NCBI RefSeq assembly: GCF_040807025.1 | Contig: NC_090945.1 | Coordinates: 73,543,088-73,607,087, forward strand | Direction: 5' to 3' | Origin: Struthio camelus | Taxonomy: Eukaryota > Chordata > Aves > Struthioniformes > Struthionidae | DNA: 64,000 bases | Shown: piece by piece, positions 43,101-55,100 of the stretch | Layout of the letters: each line of letters begins with the position of its first letter | Numbering within the stretch: the first letter of the stretch is position 1 | Notes under the pieces: model-generated | What the model saw: only the letters and a program-made list of their open reading frames with translations | What the model was told of the DNA's origin: nothing | Databases searched by the model: none | Program-made: the position numbers and the translations under genes

Positions 43101-46100
43101 AAAATGAAACCTTTATTGAGGCTGAAGCACCCTTTAATAAGCCCACCTGAAAATCCATACCTCAGAAAGAGGCTCCGGCCAGAGGCAGCAAAACTTTCTA
43201 AGTGCCTCTTACACAGCATGGAGGTGTCTAGAACACCCAAACAGAGCCTGTGCTTTTCAGCTGTCATCCTTTAAACAGATCCTCTCCGAATATCCTCTCC
43301 AAAAGGTTTTCCTCCCTGCAATTTACATACATACCACTAATTTGCAGTGCTGTTTTCCAAGAATTTTGTCCCCAGCTTCTTGTTTAAGCTGATCTAATTC
43401 TGAAAGAACCTGTGTCAAACGTGTTTTCATTTCTTCATATCTTGTTTCTGCAAAGCCAAGCTCTCTGTACCACTTCTGAGCCTATCGGGAGGAGTAAAAA
43501 AGCAAAATTACTGAAAGTAGTTGGTCTAGCAGTTGTTTCATTTCTCAATACCAGTTTACAACCTTGAGGCTGATTTCAATGTCACAAGTTTTAAATTGTT
43601 GTAAATTGATTGAAGAAAATGGAATTACATGATATACAGTATTATAAGAAATGAGTAAGATCTATCTCTTCTCCCTTCCAAAAGGAAAGGCTTTACATTC
43701 TTCTAAGTAATGTGAGAAAGTTGTTCTTTCCCTTATATCAAAAAAACAGCATTAGAAGGACCCAAGATAATATTTTCCTCAGTGAGTTTGAGCAATGCCT
43801 GTTATTGCTTGACACATCCCCGTATATATAAGCTTGCCATTACAGTAATACATGCTGCTCAGCTAAGCAGGTAGAGGAGACTAGCAGGAACGTGAAAGCC
43901 AAGGTGGTAGGCAAGACATAACCCAGAAACCTTCCTTGGTTAGCATTAAAACTGCAAATTTGCTTCGCACAGGCAGAGAACTAGCCATCCAAATTAGAGC
44001 TTCCACAGAGATGGTGTGAGGCTTCATCTTTACTGCACAGTCATTGACAGAAGGGACGATGCTCATGCTTTGAGCTGTCACTGGATATTGCACGATCCCT
44101 TGATAGAGTCAGATTTTACATCATTTTGCCTCTTATTCAAAAACTATTTCAAATTCAGGATTGCCATAATGCTCAATGCTTCTACTCCTTTCAGATATTA
44201 ATTCCTAATGAAGGGGAGGGAAGCAGTCTGCCCAGAGATGGCTACAACAGATATTTTGTGCAATGTGTCTTTATTAAGCACTGCGCTTCTGTCATGAGTG
44301 TGCTGAAGGAATGCAACTTCACCTAAAATTTTGGCCAGCAATGACCGACTGTGCAATTCCTCATGTAACTGAAAGATCAAAGAGATACATTTTAGGTCTG
44401 CAGATCAGAGACTTCCCTCTTAGTAACAGTGTTAAGTGCTGGCAGAAAGAAGAATAGCCATGTAAGAAAATAAGGGAAAAAACAAATTTGCTTCTCAGAA
44501 ATACATCAGAGTAGAAGGTTACCTCCTTTTTTGATTTTTCTAATTCCTTTTGTTGCATTTTTAGCTCTTCTTTTGCCCTTTCCAGTTGCTCTTTCATCAT
44601 ACTGTAGCTTTTGAATGTGCTGCCCTGGTTACACGACAGAAAAAGACGTGACTCCTCTCACGCACATGAAACAGCACACAGATTTTTACAGAACAAGATA
44701 CATGTGAATTGGTAATTTGCCATCCATTTCGAAGCTGACTTTAGCACCTCAGAACCCCAGAACATGGGAGGTTACAGCATTTTCTATATTCCAAAGTTAA
44801 TTTAGCCTTGCTCTCCAAATGGCATTTAGATCTCCCCCTTTTTTTAAAAGAGCCTTGAAAACATTCCTTATTGTTACTATTTACCTCTTTTCTGGTGAAA
44901 TAGTCTGAAGGATCTACAACCAGAACTCCTTTTTCTTCAGTCTGAGTTACACTACATGCTGTTTCAACTTTCTTTGGCTTAACATCATGTTGTTGACTTA
45001 CATTTTCTTCTTTTAGTTTTACTATCTTTTCCTTTGTTCCCATATTTTTATCTTTTCTCAGCTCTTCATAGGTGAAACCCAAATAAGACATTAATTCTTT
45101 CAATCTGTTATTTTCTAAAATGAAATTTGTATTTGCTTTCTGAAGTTCTAAAAGCTGTTCTGAAGTTTCTTTCTTGATTCTGTCTATATCTCTTTTCAGT
45201 ACACATTTTTCCTCTTGTAAATCAGAAATTGTTTGGTAACAGTTGGTTCTGCACTCCTGAAGCTCTGAAACCAAGGTCCTGTATTTCTCTTGTTCACCCT
45301 TTATGTCTGCCAAACTTCCTAATAAAGCTTCTTTTTCACCTTCTAGAAGAGATATTCTTTGTAAATTTTTCTCTCTCTCTTTTATTAATTCATTATTTTT
45401 TGCTATATAGTTCTCCTTGTCTTGTAAGAGTTTAGCTATGTCTTTGAAACATCTATTTCTTTCCTCTTTCAGGTCAGAAAGCAGCTGGAAATATCTCCTC
45501 TTCCTTCCATCCAGGGATAAAACACTCTTGGGAAGTTTATTTGATTCCATCATCAACAATTCTATTCCAGAATTCCTACTTTTCGCTTCAACACATGAGA
45601 GGTTCTTAGAAAAGGTTTCAGCACAAATGATTTCTGGGCTGATGGTGTTCTCTTCTGAAACGGAATTACAACATTCATCAGCAATTTCTTTCTCATTAAG
45701 TAAGTTTTGGAAAGAAATGTTAGCTTCATCTGCTGCCAAAATGTATTGAAAATATGCATCCATCTCCTCTGCCAGTGCACATAACTTCTGAGCACATTTC
45801 TCATTCTCCTCTTGTAACGTACAGACTTTTTTTGAATAATTTGCATTCTCTTGCATCAGTAGAAATATCCTCTGAGAACACGTAGCCACGTCCTTCTCTA
45901 GTTCACGTATTTTCACGTTACATTCATTATCAGCTTCCAGTGATGCTACATGACAGAAATACTCATAAAAATTACTCTCTAGCATTAACACTCTCCTTAA
46001 GCTCACATCCCTCTCCGGCATAGCAGAGGAAATGTTCAGTGGATACGTCTCTTCCTCCAAGCACGCAGCTTTCTGAGGGTATGCACATTGCAATCTTTCA

Positions 46101-49100
46101 GCAGCCATTTTTTGATGGGAGGAATTCTTTTTTGGGTCACACAGATTCAGGGCCTGTTCTTTCTTATCTTCCAGTCCATTTCTTGAGGGGTTTATTTGTT
46201 CAGTTGGTTTCTGAGATTGTTCTCCTTTCTCTTCTGTTTTGATTATATCTCCTCCACTGTATACCCTATTCACTTCATCAGGGATGCAGATTTCTGAGAG
46301 GTTTCCTTGTTTCTCCATTAATCCAGAACTCCCTTCAGACTGCTTGTTTAGGTCTTTAAAATCAGCACATGTGTTTTGTACACCTTGTGGGCTACCTAGA
46401 CTGTGCTTGGGATCCATTCCTTGTTTTCCAGGCCTGATCAACTCAGTTTTATTTAAAATTTTGCTTATTTCCTCAAGAGCACAGGCCATCTTTTCTGGTT
46501 GGGCTTTCTCATCCTTCATTTCTTCTCCTTTAGCTCTCCCTCTAAAGATTTTTTGTTGATACTTTCCATCATTAACATCTTTATCTACAATTTTATTTTC
46601 ACTTATGCTTTTTGACAGAATTGGCTTATTTTGCTGATACCTTTCCACATCATGTTTTTCTAACAGGAATGTGAATGCAGTGCAAGGCGTCTTTCCATGA
46701 AGAACTGCAAAAGCCTTATCTGAAAAGCCTCTTTCTGAAACATGTAAAAGGCCATCAGAATAAAATGAGGTATTTACCTCATTGAAATTGAGGCTCATCA
46801 CTTTCTTCAGTGTTGTGACAGTTGGCATGTGGTGGCTTTCAGGTTCTAACAAAGTAAGTTGGCGCTTGTTCATCATCAAAGCTTCAACCACGGAAATAGG
46901 CAAAGCCTTTGCTGGTAGATTTATAGTTTGTTCCTTAAAGAGAGAGGAGTGTTCTTCATCTTTGGTGTCCTTACTTGTCACATCATTAGTTAGCTTCTCA
47001 GAGCAAGAAGGAAGCAGTCTGGCTGGAGGGTAGCTCGGGATATGTCCAAACAGAATGAATGCATCTTCCAGAGCATCTGCCATTTTATCTCCAAGGCTGA
47101 TCTGGTAACAGCAAGAGAGAAAGGTCTCAGACTGAGAAATATAAGCCGAGGAATATTGTTCTTTCTATGTTGCTAACCAAAATTTATTTTTTACTTCATC
47201 CATAAAATATCTGATTACATACAGGTTTTATTTAGTGAGAAAAAATATTGCCATATAAATAACTTTCAAATAATTCTCGGTTTTTCCAGCAATTTAAAGA
47301 TTTGTAACGAGGGCAACAGGAGAAGGTACAAATAAATCAATCATTTTCTTAACGCGCACCTATCGTCCTCTTGAATAACATCTTTAATAGATATGATTTC
47401 AAGCTATTTTGACATTCCTCTTTAAGTCCACCAACCCTGCGTTTTATCTCGCAATCCCTAGACTCGCTGTGCTCACAAAGATAACAAGAATAGCAGTAAC
47501 TTTTTTCTCACCTGCTCAGTCTCAGTCAGACTGAGTTCTTCAGGAGTTTCTGCAGAGGCACTGAAATTCGGCTCCAAAACTGGCTGAAGTTTTTTCGGTA
47601 GCTTCTCCATGTGCTTAAGCCAATCAAAACCGCATCCTGATGTTTCTGTTATGGTAAAGCACTAAACAAGTGAAATGCTACTGGCAGGAAATTACATGAC
47701 ATACAAAACCAAAAACCTAAAGTCTGTCCTAAAGTTTTAGAACAGAATATATTTTAATCATAGTATGCCCACAACTACTATCTCTAGCAGAAGAAGAAAA
47801 TTACTTTCTCTAGCATGTGGGGATAAGCACTATATGATTAAAAAATAAAATAGGATTTATAAGAAAACATAAGCTTTAAATATGTTACACTTGTTTTTTG
47901 GTTTTATCCACAGTTATCAAAGCACGTTACAAATGGAAAATAAATTTCATAATAGAGGGTACAGGAAAACTTATGGGTTAAACTTAAAGGGTTAAAAAGT
48001 ATTCAGTGCTGGTCTGTATTGGCATCCACTGAAACCTGCTGTATAATTGATTTCAGCAGGAAGAATTAGACTGATAGAATTTGTTGAGATCAGATTCAGA
48101 TTTGTTGTTATATTTGGTCTGAAAGACAAATTCCCTAGGTGCACAGTATTTCCAAACACTGAACTACAGTATTGTTTCAGTCAGGACATAGAAGATGCGT
48201 CCCCTACTTACGCATCTCTCTAGCTTCTTGGAAGTCTTAGGAATTCCAGAGAGAACTCGTATCTAAATGCTAGTGTCAGGCAGGTGAATAGTAATTCATT
48301 CACCCTCTCAAGCTCTAGGTTCCAGATTAGAAGGTTTTTGGAAGGTCTTTTACCTTCTTAGTAATGTGCATCACATGAATGAAAATATCTTCACTTTTAC
48401 TGCACAGAAACTAAATCAAAATTCCAGCTTGTTTTCATACCAGACTTTTCAGCACGTAGTAGCACAGTTGGAGTCTGTGTAGCTTTGCTTCGGACTGGAT
48501 CTGAGACTGGTCCCCATTTCAGGTTTTGAAGGTCATCTTCGACTAGCTCTCCATTCTTAACAGGAAAAGGAAAAACAGATTATAAACGTACAGTGTTTGT
48601 GGTATCACAAATAGGCATCTAAACGTCCTTTGCTATTTTACATTCAAAACACCCATTATTTTGTTAATATTGCTATTAGTTTATAGAATTTTCCCATTCC
48701 AACATACATATTTTTTAAGTGTCTTGGTTTTAAATTTCACCCTAATGTTTTCTTCATGCTTCACAAATACTTAGGGAAGAAAATCCCAGTAACATATATG
48801 TGTTATGTTACAGATGGAACACTAGCAGGGCACAGACTAAATGACATGACCATAAGCGAAGAGAAACAAAGAAATCAAGAAGGGAGTGAGACTTTGATTG
48901 TTCAATGCCCGGCACTGTGAAGGCCATAAAGGTGTTCCTAGAGAGGAAAAGCACTATGTAACAAGTAGAATACTCCTTCAGAATAATTTTTTCTTTTCAA
49001 TCTATAACTTAACTGTAAATTTCATATTGTGTTGCTTGACATCTTTCTTTCCTCTGCCACTGATTAAATTTGGATACATTTAGAAACTGGCTGACAAATT

Positions 49101-52100
49101 AAGACACAGACACGTGCTACCAGTTCCGTTTTCCTTGTATTTTTTATTCAGGCATAGGCTGCAAATGGAACACTGCAGACCTGGCCCTGCTGCCAATTTT
49201 GGAAACTAATTTCCAACGAGATTTATGTGACTAAATCCCTCCATGAGATGCAGTTCACCTCTGCAGGACCAGAGCATGACACCTAATTGGATCTAGTAAT
49301 AATGCTTGAAAACACAATAACGACTAAGGCTAGTTTCAAGAATAATTGATGTGCTTCTCATTTGAATGACATAGTATCTGCTGAGCAATTTCATACCATA
49401 TATATTTCACAGGGATCTAGCAATCCTGCCTTCACAAACTGCTTTTTTCCTGACTGGGGAACAGACAAATGATCCCATTCACTCTTTTAGTGAAAATTGA
49501 TATACCAGCAGCTATCCAGAAAAGTATCAGCATGAAAATCCTCCTTAGACTGCACACTGTTCTTCATTTTTATTGCTGCTGGTGGAATACGGTGAGCTTA
49601 TATAGGATTTTTCTTGTAACTGTTTTGGTTTAAATACTACAAGATCAATGTAACGAGATTATAGGTGATACTAAAATACAGGACAAAGAGGGAAAAACCT
49701 CTTCAGTTTCACCATACAACACCAGAGGTCTCCCTTCTCCTTTTACTATGGATACTGAATTTTTCCTTAGGCTCTCAAACCACTATTTTTTGCTAGAATA
49801 ATCCAATTCATAGCGCTAGCAAAAGAGAAGGAAAATACAACCAGCAATGCAGAAAACACCAAGGTCTACTGCTGGTGATGTTATGCACAGTATTTAAGGA
49901 ACAAAACTGAGTGCGCATCAGAAGAAAATATACTGGTTTAACAAGAATTATGGCATGTTCACTTATACCAAAAACTCCGTAATTAAGATTCAGTATCCTC
50001 CTACAGTGACAGATATGTAGATTAATACTTGAACAAAGAAATGGTTAGAAAATTTTGGGGAGAGATAAAAATAACCTTTCATTATGGTTCAGCATAGAAT
50101 GAAAGTGATTTGGTCTCCTTCTGTCTCCTGAAGACTTTCTGGGTTCCTCTTCAGTAATGTCAGGTATATCTTGGTTTCACAGCTTCAGATAACTCAACAC
50201 TTACTTTCCCCCCTTCTCATTTTTCCCAAATTATAATAACTCTCCACTACCTACTTTCCTGCTCTGGGACTGAAAGCCCTCACACCCCTCTATTTTAGTT
50301 AGGCAGTCCCCTTATAGCAGTCATTGGTTCTCATGTTGCAGTTGGTCATTGTTTCCATGTACAATTCAAGTCCCTCTAAAGATATCTCAAGTTTGTGCAA
50401 TTTTCAAACCATTTTTTTCACACCCAAGAAAAAGGGAACTCACTAGGTAAAGTAATCATAGCAATGACTCAGGCTAAGTCTAAAAATTAGCAGCAACAGT
50501 CAGTTCCTCTGCCACCTCAGAGCAGTTATAGAGAAATACGTGGTGAGGCACACTTGTACGAAGGTCAACTGTGCACCTACGTGCTACAGGTTTCTGCAGA
50601 AGGATCTCACCATTTTTCCTCTCATACACAAAGATAACATCATAGAGCTCACTTTTTTGGTACTAGAGAGTCACAAATGGTACAGAATCACTTTGTCTGT
50701 AAAGCTGATTTCAAGCGCCAGGTTAAAAACTTTGTCTTGATTTCTTCTAGGCCTTTATCAACTCCCAGTTCTGGGGAAGAACTCACAGTGTGATTGATCT
50801 CCCATACTAAAGGGTTTATATATATATTCATTATCTCCCAGCTAGCTGCAGTTACAAAATGGAGAGACCTTGAGATACCAGGTCACAATCTGAGTAGGGT
50901 AGCTAAGAATGAGGTTAAGCTGATTTCACTTTATCTAACAAATCTTCAGAAGAAAAATAACCCCCCATCATAGTGCATTAAAAAAAAAACTTTGTTTGAG
51001 TCCTCTCTGTGAAATGAATTGTTCTTTGTCAGCAAAATGCATTGGCAGAAGCTGAATACCATGCTAGAGCATATGCAGAGCTTTCCCATGCCATGCTGAA
51101 GTGAAGTGTTTGAAACAAACAAGTTCTATTCAACACATTCAGAGCACATCACAATGTTTTGGAACTGTGAACCACTGAATATCTCAACACACTCCCAGTG
51201 GTGAATACTGTATCTATCTTCTCTTCTCTTCCACTACCCTGAAAATCTCATTGACAAGATTTGTCAGTTACCCTTTTTTCTTCAGCATCCATGCATAAAT
51301 AAGATGTGAAAACCCACCCAGCCAAACGTGCACTCCTGCACTGAATGGTGTCCTTGAGGCAGAGGTCTCTGAAGTTCTGGTTATTACTTCTGGTGCTGAC
51401 CTAAAGCTATGGCCTTGGCATATCACTTAAAATCTTAAGGAATCGAGATTTGTGAAGTGCCCTCAGTGCACGCCTAATCAAAAGCACCGACGTCAGTGAA
51501 ATTCTAGCACTGATTTCAGTGATTTTTCAATGAATCAGACTCTACTAAGTTCTAGTACATCAAGAGAAATAAAGGAAACCAATACAGTAATAAATACACA
51601 CTTAAATTTCCATTGCACACCTAATAATAATTGTAATCCACTATGATACAAAGATAAAAGTTAATTATACTTGGCCTTCCTTTTACTTACCAGGTCTACA
51701 CCGACTGCAATGTTGTCTCCATTCTCCAGTCTTGCAAGACATGAGTCTTTTTCATCTTCTTTTTTTAACTTCAGGTCCCCTTGGTCCTTTAAAGCCCTAT
51801 TTTCATTCAAAAGCTCTTTGATTTGTTCCTGCAGTTTGATTTCAGATAATTTCAGATCATAAACATGATGGCAAGATTCCTCCAATTTCCTTCTGAGAAA
51901 GTCTTCAGAGTCCTGGGAGCACTGAAGTTTAGTCAGCAAGTCTGCTTGTTCTCTTCTATTGCCTTCCTCTTTTTCCCTTAAGAGATTCAGATTATGCTGC
52001 AATATCTCAAGGTGGCTTTTCATGTCATGCTCCACAATTTCAATGAAAGTTTTCAATTTTGTTACCTCCCTGTCAGGATGTATATTGCCCTGAATCCCAG

Positions 52101-55100
52101 TGAATGCTGCTTCCAGCTTCTGTTGGAGATACCGTACCATTCCTTCTTCTAACTTGGATGTCAGAAGAGCAATATGGGTGCTGAGATCTAGGACTTGCTT
52201 TTCCAGCCTAGACACCTTACCCTGGAGGTAACATTCCCTTTCTCTCAGCGCTGCTGTCTGTTGCTTCTGCCTCTGCTTGTAGTGCTCAAAATACTCTGAC
52301 TGGCTTTTTACTTCTTCTTCTTTTGTCTTCAGCTGCTCCTGAAGCCAACATAATTTTTCCTTTTGCTTCTTCTCTGCCTTTTCTTGGATTTCAACCTACA
52401 ATTTCAGTGGTTTGTATGGTTAATACTGTAATTTTTTAGCTCAAATCTCTTCTCCCATTTTCATCTTTCTTAATTCTGCTTAATTCTGCTTCTTTTCTGG
52501 AAACTCAGGTGTAACGTAGGTAGAAATTTTTAAAAACCTATAAAACCCTTCATCAGAGCAAAACTAACCTGCTATTTTAGCATTTCAGATATCACTGAAA
52601 TATCTCAGTAGAAAAAAAAGAGTATATCTACTACTACCCAAAATATAGAAAGTTTTACTTCCTTTTGCATGTTTTAAAGTGTTTATTGTATCAGAAAAAA
52701 TTTGGGCTGAAATTCATACAACCAGCTCCCAACTATACTGTAACACACCCTTCACACTGGTATTTTTGTAGCACCTTGAGATCCCAGGCACGATCTGAAA
52801 TCCCCTGTGATAAATGTTGTTTCATCATGCAGAAGAAATAGTTCATTACAAAAGTGCATACTCTGAAAGTGAGATACTGCAGATAGAGAAACTATGGTCA
52901 ATTATATAACGCAAAATATATCTTTAAGGGACCAAGTTTTTGCCCTCTGCCCTTCACCATACCTGTCATCCATTACCTCATATCATGGGTCCCCTGGAAA
53001 AGGAGAAAGGAACAGATGTGTTCTGAACAAGTTTGAGAAAGTCTTTAGTATTTTCACTTGCACCAAAGCATGCTTGAACACTGAGAAACATGCAAAGGTG
53101 TTTTGCATATGTTTGCAAAGGTGTTTTGTGAAATGTCAAAGAAAGATAAGAGAAGACTCTCATGATTCATGTGCTGTCCTTTTTTCGAGCAAAGCAATAA
53201 CCACCAGTATCGTAGTGCAACTGGGGCAACTTTTAAGCAAGACTGAAGCACAGAAACATTGTTGTATCTCTTTAAGTACAAGTCAGTCCTTTTGATCTCC
53301 AGTGTTTTCATATCAGAGGTGTTCACCAGCAAGGAGAAAGAAACCTAGGCTTAAATGTAATGCAATATCAGGTAGGCAGGGGATAATAGTTTGGTTTGTT
53401 TAACTGTTAATGGGAATATATGGATTTCTAAGCTTCTTGAATCTTGAAAAAATACATTTTACTTTTTTAATCAGAAGAACTAAGCCTGTTGCTTGTACTC
53501 ATGAGTAACACCACATGGGACTACAGTGTCCTGTCAGATTATACAACTTTGACTTAAAAGGCTGAGAAAATGAAAGTGTATCTTAGGAAAAACAGAGTCA
53601 CTAAGACACTGTTTAACTGTAGACTGATGGGCAGAAACCCTGTACCTGAAGAACTTTCTTTCCTTTTCCATTTTAAGGGATCCATCCAATAAGCCGTACA
53701 AACAAGGTAATGCCTGCATTAGGTATTACAAGGGGCAACAACTGACTCTCCCAATACAAAGCATTTACTTCTTAGGTACTCTGGAGAGTCGGAAGCTTTC
53801 CCTCGCAGAGCTGACAGTTTCAAAACAGACACCAGGGAGGCAAAGCTGAGAAGGACAGAAAACAGCAGTGCAACCTTCTGTATAACGCAGTAGCAGGTCA
53901 GCTTGTTTTAGTGAAGGGCACTCCTCGGAAGCAGGACTTAGAGGAAAGGCTTTGCAGAGTGGTGGCCCACGTGATCATACCACACAGGGGGTTGCACAAA
54001 AGAAGGCAGGACTCAAACCAACTCAGGAAAGCTGGAAGCGGGTACATGGGTACACAGAGCTAAGTAGGAAGCTTAAAGTGGATGCAACAGCCGGTGGGGC
54101 TCAGCTTGAAAATGTGTTAGCAATTCAAGAATCAGATGACAGGTTGAGCAGCTGCATTTTGTACAGAAAAGAGGCTGCAATAGTTGTGTTCTGCTCTTGT
54201 GTTACATATGGCATGGAATCAAACAAGTGCTTTACTGGGGAGCTAGAAAAGTGAGGTCTGACTTAGGGAGAAGGAATACACTGGCTGGGATTTGGGGGAA
54301 AGAAGGAAGTAGGAGCATATAATACCAAAGTTTAAAGGCCTAGAAGAGGGATATAATAGTGAAAATCATTAGAGAAACAGAAAGTGGAGCAAAAAAAACA
54401 AAGGTCTTCCGAGTCCTCTGGTTTTCCAAAAACAGAAAGCCTAAGATGATTTATTGCCTAAAAACAGGCTGGTTACTGGAGATGAGATTGACTTATAAGT
54501 TATTACCATAAAGAGAAGCTAAACTAGGTAATTTTAAACAATATCCTTCTCACCAAGTTCATCAGCTCCTCCTGAATGTCTCGCAGTCGCCCTTTAACTC
54601 GCATATTTGCATTTTCAACCTGGTGCATCTTCAGGTTTAATTGGTCAGTCGTCGCCAGAAGTGTTTTGTGTGACAGTTCCAGCTCTTTCACTCTGTGATA
54701 TTGAGAATGAAGATATTTACTGAGTTAATTCTGCACAGTATGGTTCCAGATAGATAAGCACTCATCAGCGATGTATAGATTTATCTTTATTTTTTCATTT
54801 TTCTCCCAACAATAAAATAGTAACAAATCATAGATCGCTGGTTAATGAATAAGAAGAGTTGACCGGGTTTTGCACACTATATTGGAAACTCTCAAAGCTT
54901 TTAAAGACAATATCTATGCTCATTCTCTCTCTGATACGGAGATGAACACAGAAAAGGTGCTTAATAGGAAAGCCATAAGATGAGGGTTCACTGAAGCTTG
55001 GCATGTTATATGAAGTAATAATTTATCATAAAGATAACCACATCTTTGTTCTCTACATGTATCTGATCATAGGAGTTTGCTAGGCTCATGGTTAGCAAGT

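Larger units (their letters stand above)
39215..43334 (-). other. C4orf50-like intron 8
   Basis: 4.1 kb. It contains a MIR-type SINE remnant (39485-39640) and a perfect 14-bp-arm inverted repeat at 42805-42837. No other exon was recognised. Confidence 0.7.

Noticed and set aside
44741..44884. Extension of the exon 6 frame to a stop at 44741
   Set aside because: A good GTAAAT donor at 44884 joins in phase to exon 7, and the extra residues are not coiled-coil-like. Could be an intron-retention isoform.
45417..46559. Several plus-strand open frames opposite exon 6
   Set aside because: Antisense shadows of the long minus-strand coding exon, with no independent support.
53952..54254. 100-codon plus-strand frame in intron 2
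   Set aside because: Looks like diverged interspersed repeat sequence (GCAGCTGCATTTTGTACA block) rather than a gene. The family could not be identified.
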